Position numbers and translations under genes: made by a program. The notes below the pieces were generated by a model, which saw nothing but the letters and a program-made list of their open reading frames with translations, did not search any database and was not told the origin of the DNA. This document shows, in pieces, positions 55,690 through 64,000 of a stretch of 64,000 nucleotides of DNA. Origin of the DNA: Adenanthera pavonina (Eukaryota > Streptophyta > Magnoliopsida > Fabales > Fabaceae); the NCBI GenBank assembly GCA_026686845.1, contig JAIVEN010000014.1, forward strand, positions 28,356,001-28,420,000, in the 5' to 3' direction. Every line of letters starts with the position of its first letter. The stretch's first letter is position 1.

Positions 55690-58512
55690 CACTACAAAAA
55701 AACATATTTTCAGCGATGACTTTTGGTGGCGACAAAAAAAAGTCGTCGCTGAAAGTATGCTTTCGACGACGATAAAAAAAGTCATTGCTGAAAGTGTGCC
55801 TTTCGGCAATGACAAAAAAGTCATCACCGAAAGTCACACTTTCAGTGACGACAGAAAAAGTCATTGCCGAAAGTGTGACTTTCGGTGACGATAAAGAAAA
55901 GTTGTTGTCATATGTATGACTTTCAGCGATGACTTTCTGTGTCGTCATCAAAAGTCACACTTTCAGCAACGACTTTTTCTGTCGTCGCCGAAACCATACT
56001 TTCAACGACGACTTTTTTTATCGTCGCCGAAAGTCATACTTTCAGTGGCGACTATGTCGCTACCAAAGCTAATTTTTTGAATTTTTATTATTTTTACTTT
56101 GAAAATTAATAAATAACATATTGAAATAATAATTGTATTATGTTGATACAATTTTATAATAAAAAATAAGATATTCTACATATATTTTGTATTATAAAGA
56201 ATATCTAATATTTTTGTTAAAGTCAAAGTATTTTACTATTTCCTTTTATTTGATTTTTTTTTATCAAATTCATTTGAATTATTTTAAACATTTTGAAAGT
56301 GTTTTATTTCTACTTGAGATTAGAGACTTAAATAGTCAAACTATTGAATCTATTCCACATTTATCTTTACTTTTCCTTCATCTTAATTAATAAAATATGT
56401 TATTCTTATTAGGATAATTTTTTTTAATTAATAAAGGGATTGATAACACTAATAAAAGAGAATTAGGAGGACAAACTAATATCTAATTATTTAATATGAT
56501 CAATCCTATATTTGGAGGAATTTTTATTAGGCTAAGTAGTTAATTGCTAATATATTTAACAAATAAATTAATATTAATGTTATTTATTACTAATAATAAT
56601 TGATGAAGTAGTAATGTATCAACACAATAATCAATAGTTAATATATCTAAAACAATAATCAGTCATACTATGATTGAAATTCTCAGTCTAAACTCCTATA
56701 GGTGTTAGTAGTATAGATATTTTCACATAGTGTAAAAGTCTAATAGAGCAATGTCACATAGAGGAAAAATGCTTATGAATTGTTAATCTACTTTTCTAAT
56801 TAATAAGTAATGACAATATTTAAAAAACAAGTATTAGCGAATTCTCTTTCTCACTATCTTAATTTTTTGATCTTTTTTATTCTCCCAATCATAACAGATT
56901 GAATTTATTACATCTTCTTTTAAATCATATGATAATCAAAATTACAATATTTGTAATAATAATTTTTTTTCCAAATTCCTATTATATCATATATAATACA
57001 TAGGGGTGACTGAAAAAACCTGAACCCAATCAATCTAGTCCAACCTGAAGTAGTCCAACTAAAGACAAATCCGATCATTTTAACAAGAAACCAAAACTTG
57101 AGCATTGGGTAGAGCCATTTGACCAGGTTGGATCAAGTTTCGAGCAACCTTCTCAGATCATTTGGTCTGACCAGGCTTAAGGTTTTTTTTTTTATTTTTT
57201 ATATTTATATGTAGTTTTATCAAGTATTAAACATATTTTGTCGGGAATATCATCATAGTAAAATTTCAATTTTCTAATTTTCTTTTAAAAATAAAAAAAT
57301 AAAAAATGGATATATATAATTCTCGATCAAAACTTCGAATCAAACCACAAGTTGGTATAAAATCTGCTCCTACCCAATCTCATCCCACCTCCAATATATA
57401 TTAAGCATATATAATATAATTTATCAAATAATAAAATATTAATACATATGGATCATAAATATTATATATATAATTATTTTTATTTAAAAATAAAAATTGA
57501 ATTTAAAAGTCAACTAGAAAGCAATTTTTTTCTTCGCAAAGAAAAACAAATATATTTATAGAAAAATTATTTAAGATTTAAAAATAAAAAATTATAATAT
57601 AAATATTCATATAAATATAAGTATATCTAAATAAAATATTTTATGAAATTAGTGATTGAAAATAAAATAAATGTGTATTTTTTAATAATATATTGATTTA
57701 TAAATATATGTGTGTATATTAGTGTGTAGATAAATAATATATATTTAATATTTCATATAAAAACTGCAGATACATTTCAGCTCAACTGGCAAAAGAGTGA
57801 ACATAAGGCTTTGGGAGTAAGAGGTCATAAGTTTGAAATCTAGGTGAACACATTTGAAAGCATTATATGACATGGTGATAACGTGGTGTGGGCTTGCGTG
57901 ATGTGGTGGTGACGTGGTGGTGGACCCTTGGTGACGTGGTGGTGATGTGGCAGTGACATAGAGTGGGCCCGGGGTGACGTGGTGGTGGACCCATGGTGAT
58001 ATGGCGGTGACGTGGTGTGGGCTCATGGTGACATGGCAGTGGACCAATAGTGACATGGCGGTGATGTGGCAGTGCCGTGGAGTGGGCCCGAGGTGATGTG
58101 GCGGTGGACCCAGGGTGATGTGCTGTGATATGGTGGTGACATGGTGTGGGCCCAAGGTGACGTGGCGTTGATGTGGAGTGACGTGAAATGGGCTCGGGGT
58201 GACATGACAGTGATGTGGCAATTTGGTCATCGCCAAAGGTCGACTTTCAGCGACAACAATTATGTCATCGCCAAATGATAACTTTTGGAGATGACAAACT
58301 TTCAGCGACGACAATTTACATTTTCAGCAACAATTATTTTCACCACCAAATGTCTACTTTTGGTTGTGACATCTTTTGTTATCGCCGAAACTTTCAGCGA
58401 CAAGACTTATGCCGACAACAAAATTGTCATCGCTGAAAACTTTCGACGACGACATTTCAACTTTCAGCGATGACTTTTGTCCTCGCTGAAAGTCAATTTT
58501 TTTGTAGTAGTG
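55690..58512. mobile_element. Non-autonomous CACTA element (2.8 kb)
   Basis: The left end CACTACAAAAAAACATATTTTCAGCG is inverted at the right end (CGCTGAAAGTCAATTTTTTTGTAGTAGTG). Both ends carry dense subterminal arrays of a roughly 15-bp motif, CGACGACTTTTT / TCAGCGATGAC / GTCGTCGCTGAAAGT, in both orientations (55700-56055 and 58225-58495). The interior has no transposase: 56060-57740 is AT-rich filler and 57862-58215 is a GT-rich minisatellite. The flanking trinucleotides are GTG (55687-55689) and GTA (58513-58515), so the expected 3-bp TSD is imperfect. Movement would need transposase from elsewhere. The large CACTA element at 18.7 kb has different subterminal motifs and is dead. Confidence 0.88.
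57862..58215 (+). repeat. GTGACGTGG-type minisatellite inside the CACTA element
   Basis: Degenerate tandem units such as GGTGACGTGGTGGTGGACCC, GATGTGGCAGTGACATGG and GTGTGGGCCC are repeated for about 350 bp. The array is strongly asymmetric (G/T-rich plus strand) and repeats ACGTGG, the core of the plant ABRE/G-box. The long minus-strand frame through it (57745-58314, rich in His, Pro, Thr) follows from the repeat and is not a gene. Confidence 0.75.
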
Positions 58513-58567
58513 GTAAGAGAAGTGTAAGTTAATCTAAGGAATTGTTTAGATTAATATTTGTCTACCT

Positions 58568-58655
58568 ATTGATGTGATTTAGTGGCATATTTATGCATCA
58601 TTAATGTGGTAATTGATGTGATTTAGTGGCATATTTATGCATCATTAATGTGGTA
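58568..58655 (+). repeat. Perfect 44-bp tandem duplication
   Basis: ATTGATGTGATTTAGTGGCATATTTATGCATCATTAATGTGGTA occurs twice in a row with a period of 44 bp (GATGTG at 58571 and 58615) and no difference over the unit. It lies 55 bp right of the CACTA end. Confidence 0.9.
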
Positions 58656-58927
58656 ACTGATATGTTGATTTAATTTTTCACATCTAAGAAATTATACAGA
58701 TAATTTTTTTTATGTGGGATTTAAAACTTGACTTCCTAAAGTGCGGGTTAAAGCACGCAATTAGTACTTGCCACGATATTCACATAAGTGGACATTCATG
58801 TTATTTAGTAAATAAGTTCTCGTGTTTGGTAGTTTTACATCTAAAAAATAATACTATGTTGTTGGCTCTGTTACATTATACAAAGTTTAAAGAATGAGTT
58901 GCACTATTTAATGATGGTAAAAATTTA

Positions 58928-59190
58928 CTCTCTCTAGTCCTCAATATAAGACCATTTTAACTGAATCACGCGAATTAAGAATAGAAGTTAAAACTAATTA
59001 GCTACCTCGATTTCTCCAAAAATCCCAACATTTTTTCAAAACTACCCTTATTTAATCTCTCTCTTTCTCTTTGGATACATTAAATAGAAATATTTTTTTA
59101 AAAATTTATAATAAATGTTATCTCGTATATTGTAAAGGGTTTTATATTAAGAATTAAAGCAAAATGTCCTATATATAGGACCGAAGGGAA
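58928..59190. mobile_element. Stowaway-like MITE with TA duplication
   Basis: It begins CTCTCTCTAGTCCTCAATATAAGAC and ends GTCCTATATATAGGACCGAAGGGAA, which are inverted copies. TA lies on both sides (58926-58927 and 59191-59192). It is 263 bp and the best-preserved member of the local group. Confidence 0.75.
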
Positions 59191-59192
59191 TA

Positions 59193-60290
59193 TAACTTAT
59201 TATAGACTTTATATGTTAAATAAATTGATATTGATGAAATTGATTACGAATTTTATTATAGAAATAAATATATTAGGCCTAGCTCATTGCATATAATCTA
59301 AAAATTGAGTTGTATACTATTGACAACTTAGGAACATGACAGTGTGTCTGTGCGTGTAGTTGTGGATATATAGAATTACCAAAATAAAAGTCCTTATTTG
59401 CATGTATCAATATGAGAAATGAGTTGTACTTTTCACTGTATATAAAGTTTATAAACATTTCCATTTTATTAAATGTTTTACAAATAAATATATATAAATA
59501 TGAATAGTTATACTTGGATATCTACCTCAAAAACCAATATCGTTAAAATTTGATTCTCAAATTGTACTGAAGCTTAAACTATATATGTATTTGAAAAAGT
59601 TAAATCTATATTAAATAATATTTACTTGAATCATAAATCTCAAATGAAACTAGCTAGATCTTACAAGATTTTCATGTTTTACATATTTTATATTAATCTT
59701 ATTTCCTTCAGAAAATACCGACAATTAAAAACAAACAAGAGAAAAGTCACATCTTTTAAAAACGAAAAGTTATATCGGTGTAGAAGAAATGTTTGAGACA
59801 AGTTGCATTATTTCCTGCTAAAAAACAACGGAGTGATATTCATTGCAATGGATGTCGACAATACAGGACTGGAAGGTCAGTCCACAAACAGTGAAAATCG
59901 AAGAAAACTTTCCCATTATATTTTTTTCGCTTTGGCCGACACTTCAAGCAAAAGAGAAATTCCCATTTAGAATTGGTAATAACAGTAAAAACGAGAATGT
60001 AAAAGGACAAAAATATAATCATTTGTCAAAAAATTTAAATATCAAATATAATTAACTACCAATTATCATATAAAAAATAATAAAGAATCCATTCATCTTA
60101 TTTCAAACTTGGTAGAGCCCACTCTAATTAAGCTATAAAATAAAGAAGCGCATTAAATTTTCAACACTTTGGCCGTTTTTTAATTAAGTGTTGTAAATTA
60201 CTCACAAAAGACATGGTAACAAAAAGATATTACGATACACATACATCGAAAGAAAGAAGCCAACAACAAACAAGAAACTTGATGTTGAGG
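59193..60290. other. AT-rich spacer without recognised gene
   Basis: No coding signal on either strand. The small frames near 59840-60055 are overlapping antisense shadows. The right part leads into the 5' UTR of the LINE fragment. Confidence 0.4.
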
Positions 60291-60306
60291 GTTTTTTTCG
60301 GAAGTT

Positions 60307-60938
60307 ATGATGAGCGTGGAGAATGAAGGAACGGTGGTGCAGTCACAAGAGGAGGTAGACACCCTACAAAGAAGTAGGAAGAAGGTGAGAATAGGTAATG
60401 CTCAAGCGAATAATGACAGAGTGGTTGTCCCTCGTGTCGAGGACTGGATGAATGAAGATCCGAATTTGGATAAGGGAAGGAATAAGAAGCAATCGTATAA
60501 AAGTGACTGTACCAATGAGGACGATTCGAAGAGTGATGACAGCGAGGAGGAAGAGGAAGACTGGTGGAGCGGTGATGGATGGAAAAGTAGAATGGAGGTT
60601 GAAAAGATGATGAGGGGACCTAACATCGTAATTAAACCATAATTCATGTGTAAGCTAGCAAAGCAGTGGAAGTCTACACTCATTGTAAGATTGCTTGGAC
60701 ATATGGTTAGAGAGGACTATTTGGGATCCAAATTACAGAAGATGTGGGGTCATAAGGGGGAGGTCGAGAGTTTGGAAATTGGATCAGGATATTTTTTTGT
60801 TACGTTCTGTCACAAGGATGATTATGAGTTTGCACTTATGGGGGGGCCATGGCTTCTTTTAGATCATTATCTCATGGTTCAACCTTGGAAGCCAGACTTT
60901 GAAGAGGAAGTTACCAAGATTGCTACTTGGGTCAGAAT
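60307..60938 (+). pseudogene. LINE ORF1 fragment cut by an LTR retrotransposon
   Basis: One frame from the ATG at 60307 with one in-frame TAA (60640-60642). The N-terminal part is acidic (DDSEEEEEDWW). After the stop it enters a DUF4283 domain: KQWKSTLIVRLLGHMV, GSGYFFVTFCHKDDYEFALM and GGPWLLLDHYLMVQPWKPDF, ending TKIATWVRI exactly where the LTR begins at 60939. In the intact LINE the equivalent position continues WVRLPGLP. It is related to, but clearly distinct from, the ORF1 at 47651 (for example VPRVEDWMNED versus MPREEDWMQDE). The rest of this LINE should resume after the inserted element, beyond the window. Confidence 0.88.
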
Positions 60939-62508
60939 TGTTAAATCAAGTGTTTTGATGATTTCAAACTAACCTTCAAAAGCTTGGAATAAAGATATCA
61001 AAGGTGCACAAAAGGTTTCAAGTGAAGGAATTCTAGAAAAATCAGTGTAAGAATAGATGTAGAATGTTTAGTAATATTTTAATTTAAGTAAAAGACTTTG
61101 ATCTGGTGAAAAAATATTTTAAAACCTTGATTCTATGTTAATTCATGGGATAATTGAAAAACACCCACCAACAGACGAAGTTTGAAAGGTTTATACTGAT
61201 CTGCTGTTTTGAAAATTTGAACTTTGACTCTGGAAATTTGAATTTTGAGTTGAAAATAGAACAAGTCTGAAAAGAAGCTTCTCTGACAGACAAATTTTGA
61301 CTTGAGAAATTCGAATTTTGATACATGTCTGATAAAAGCTTTTTCTGACAGATGAACTTTGGCTTTTGAAAATTCAAATTTCAGATAAAATGCAACTTAT
61401 GAAAATTGAAAAATTTGTCTGCAAATATGTCAAAGTTCATCTGAAACTATAATGATATGTTGACATACAAATGACAGTATTCATAAATTCGAACTTCGAA
61501 GTAAGTCTGAAAGAGGTCTCTCTAACAGAAGAACATTGCCCTTTGAAAATTCAAATTTCAAATAAGATGAACTACTATGCCTTATTAAACCAGCTACTGA
61601 CAGACGAATTTTGGGTTCCAAAATTTGAATTTTGAAGGCACTGTAGCAAAATAAAATTACTGTTCACACATAACTGAAAGACTTTCAACATAAAAATTCG
61701 TATGTTCCAACATAGAATCATTCTCTAAAGATGAAAATTTGAATTTTGCTTCATGATAGATGAACTTCGGGAGTTTAATGTTAAAGGCTGTAGCTTTCAG
61801 TTTCTGTGAAATTCGTCTGTTGACTAACTGAAATTCGAACTTTGAGTGTTAGAAGCATTAAATACGGTTGGTGAACTGGTAGTTTCTCATAGTAACCGTT
61901 GGGTAACATCTCTAACGGCTAGATCTTGTCTCTAACATATAGTTGGGGCAGAAATCTATAAATAGAACTTCATTTGAAGATGTGGATAATGAAAATTACT
62001 TTGTATATACTGAAACTTTGCAAAATCATCAACTCAAAGTCTCTTACTCTCACATACTTCATTCTTTGTACTTTAACTTTCATATACACTCTGATTGAGA
62101 GAGTTTATTCATTGTAAACAATCTTATCTTCATCTAGAAGAAAGATTTTCTTGTGAAGGAATATCACAAGGAATTGGGGAAGCACTTTGTGAGAGTGCAA
62201 AGAGAGAAAGTGTGAGCTCTAGAAACAGAGCATCAACGTTGTACTGTGACATTTACAAGAAGCCCACTAAATTCTTGCAGGATAGTGGAAAATCTCAAGT
62301 GGTGACTTGGGGACTGGACGTAAATCAAGTTGAGAGACCGAACTAAGATAAATATCTGAGTCTTCTCTTCCCTACTACTACTTTTACTGTTTATTCATTT
62401 ATACTCTGTTTTACTATCACCCTTTGCTTTCTTCACTTTCTTGATGTTTTGCAGAAAATTTTTAATCTTCCCAATTCACCCCCTCTTGGGAAGCTAGCTT
62501 ATCTAACA
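60939..62508 (+). mobile_element. 5' LTR of a Sirevirus-like Copia element
   Basis: It starts TGTTAAATCAAGTG and ends CTTATCTAACA; 1570 bp. A primer-binding site follows at 62511 and gag at 62564, so it is the 5' LTR of an element that continues past the window. The 5 bp before it are AGAAT, the expected TSD. The long LTR, the gag type and the motif content (repeated CAGACGAA and AATTCGAA-type motifs) fit the Sirevirus lineage; this is from family knowledge and has not been tested. It is the reference for the solo LTRs at 19729 and 26253. Confidence 0.88.
61957..61964 (+). promoter_or_regulatory. TATA box of the 5' LTR
   Basis: TATAAATA in GAAATCTATAAATAGAACTTC, identical in context to the solo LTR at 20802. 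It would drive the genomic transcript of the element. Confidence 0.75.
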
Positions 62509-62510
62509 AG

Positions 62511-62523
62511 TGGTATCAAAGCC
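62511..62523 (+). other. Primer-binding site of the Sirevirus-like element
   Basis: TGGTATCAAAGCC lies two bases after the LTR end. It matches the initiator tRNA-Met-type TGGTATCAGAGCC with one G-to-A change. Confidence 0.88.
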
Positions 62524-62563
62524 CGGATTCCCTATCAATGGATTTAACAGTCTGGGAAATACA

Positions 62564-64000
62564 ATGGCTAGCTTTGGAGAAAGCATACTACCAGAGGGGA
62601 ACAACACAAATAGACCACCTGGCTTCAGTGGAGAACACTAAGGATACTGGAGGATGAGGATGCAAATCTATCTTCAGTCAATTGATCTGGACATATGGTC
62701 CATCATCCAGAAGGGAGATTTTGTCCCAATGGCATTACAGGATGATGGAAAGTATAGAGAGGAGCCAGAAGTTGAATGGAACAAGGAAGATAGAAGAAGA
62801 GTCTTACTGAACTTCAAGGCAAAACACTGCTTGCTCAATGCATTGAATCAAGACGAATTCTACAGGGTCTCATAGTGTTCCACTGCCAAGGAAATGTGGG
62901 ACACCTTGCAAGTTGCTCATGAAGGAACAACTGGAGTTAGAGAAAACAAATTGAACACCTGCATAGGTGAATACGAAAGCTTCAGAATAGCGGAAGGAGA
63001 AAGTGTAAAAGAGCTACAGAAGAGATTCACCCTCATTGTGAATCAACTAAAGAGTCTGGGAAAGGAGTACACATAGATAGAAAAGGTCAGAAAGATCCTC
63101 AGAGCTCTCCCTCTAGAATGGCAACCCAAAGTAACAGCAATAGAGGAAGCCAAAGGAGAATCAATGGCCTCTGTCACAGCTCTTTTTGGTAGCCTTGAGG
63201 AGTATGAAGGAAAAATGAAGGCTCTTAAGGAGGCAGGACAAGACAGAAAGAAGAAAGGTCTTGCTCTGAAAGCTGCTGAGAAGAAAAAAGAAGAATCTAA
63301 CGATGGAGATAAGCTAGATGAAAAAACTTTAGCTATGATGGTCAGAAAATTTGGAAGATTCTACAGCAACAAGAGAAACAAAAAAATCTTCAAGAAAGGA
63401 GCAGCTGGAGATAGCAAGAGAGAAGTAAAAGAATCTGTCACTTGCTACAAGTGCAAAAAGTAGGGATATATCAAATGAGATTGTCCACAATTCCTCAAGA
63501 AGCAAGAGAAAGAAAAGAAAGCTGCAGACAAAAGCAAGAAGAAAAGAGTGTACATCTCATCAATATGGGGCAACAGCTCAGATGAGGAAGAAGATGATGA
63601 AGATGAAATTACCAACATTTGTCTAATGGCACTTGTCTCTGAAGAAGCTGAAATCCAATGCAACAGTGATCAAAAAGATGAGGTATATGAATCTGAACCT
63701 TCCTATTCTAAATTAATGGATGCATTTCATGAGTTACATGATGAGTTTGTTAAGACTACCAAAGAACTGAAGCAAGCTAAGAAAAAGATTAACAAACTAG
63801 AATCTCAATGCAACATCTCTGAACTTACTTCTTTGCATACTACTGAATCTGCTTGCTGTAAATCATGCATTGAATTAAAGCAAACTAATGACTATCTAAT
63901 GAAAAGCATGTCTAGGCTTACTAAAGGTAAAGATATGTTGTTTGCTATAATCGGAAGCTAAAGAATATCACAGGGAAAAGCTAGACTTGGCTATGATCCT
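62564..64000 (+). pseudogene. Sirevirus-like gag pseudogene, runs off the window
   Basis: One frame from the ATG (MASFGESILPEG) to the window edge, with six in-frame stops: TAA 62639, TAG 62873, TAG 63074, TAG 63461, TGA 63476 and TAA 63959. There are no frameshifts. Domains: a UBN2-type gag core (GYWRMRMQIYLQSID, TAKEMWDTLQVAHEGT, ESVKELQKRFTLIVNQL, ILRALPLEWQPKV), a basic segment, and a CCHC knuckle reading CYKCKK-stop-GYIK-stop-DC near 63443-63484 in which the zinc-binding His is Tyr (63467). An acidic, then coiled-coil-like tail follows (LMDAFHELHDEFVKTTKELKQA), as in Sirevirus gag. Gag forms the virus-like particle. The changes fit C-to-T conversion of CAG, CAA and CGA. Pol lies outside the window. 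Confidence 0.88.

Noticed and set aside
55609..55951. Small frames on both strands at the left end of the CACTA element
   Set aside because: They consist of translated subterminal repeats.
57745..58314. Long minus-strand frame (189 codons) rich in His, Pro and Thr
   Set aside because: It is produced by translation of the GTGACGTGG-type minisatellite and shares no feature with a protein family.
1..64000. tRNA, rRNA, organellar insert or bacterial-type operon
   Set aside because: None seen by eye on either strand. tRNA-like matches are only the primer-binding sites of retrotransposons.

Overview
This window is nuclear DNA of a seed plant, most likely a eudicot. It is AT-rich intergenic sequence built almost entirely from transposable elements (TEs) nested in one another. 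I see no functional host gene, rRNA, tRNA or CRISPR array. The only host-type gene I recognise is the 3' end of a G-type lectin (S-domain) receptor-like kinase pseudogene at 17.9-18.7 kb. The plant assignment rests on the TE types: Copia, Gypsy, an L1-type LINE with an RNase H domain, CACTA, Stowaway-like MITEs, and introns of plant type.

Layout. 0-9 kb: LTR and CACTA debris, including one Gypsy LTR (1654-6413, minus) split by a second Gypsy LTR (2533-4961, minus). 9.1-17.2 kb: a full-length but dead Copia element on the minus strand, with two LTRs, 5-bp target-site duplications (TSDs) GTTAA, a primer-binding site, a polypurine tract, a gag-pol pseudogene and an extra ORF upstream of gag. 17.9-18.7 kb: the kinase pseudogene. 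18.7-29.8 kb: a large decayed CACTA element (minus) with a TNP2-like transposase and a Ulp1-protease-like second gene, pierced by two solo LTRs (19729-21349 and 26253-28110). 30.6-37.2 kb: an extremely degraded Gypsy element (plus) whose 3' LTR lies in a fragment of the other Gypsy LTR family. 38.4-40.4 kb: a short Gypsy remnant with two LTRs. 40.4-41.0 kb: a 608-bp element with 80-bp inverted termini (MULE-like). 41.7-43.5 kb: another LTR of the Sirevirus-like type.

47.5-53.6 kb holds the one element that looks young: a full-length L1-type LINE with both ORFs open, a poly(A) tail and a 14-bp TSD, inserted in one copy of a roughly 310-bp tandem duplication. 53.8-59.2 kb: Stowaway-like MITEs and a 2.8-kb non-autonomous CACTA element with GTGACGTGG-type minisatellite repeats. 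60.3-64.0 kb: the 5' part of a second LINE ORF1, interrupted by a Sirevirus-like Copia element whose 5' LTR, primer-binding site and stop-riddled gag run off the window end.

The recurrent theme is decay by C-to-T / G-to-A change. Stops arise at Arg, Gln and Trp positions, and catalytic Asp/Glu become Asn/Lys in the Copia protease, integrase and reverse transcriptase. This fits deamination of methylated cytosine in silenced elements, in contrast to the intact LINE. I found no clear new biological system. The least explained coding unit is the acidic ORF between the 5' LTR and gag of the 8.1-kb Copia element.
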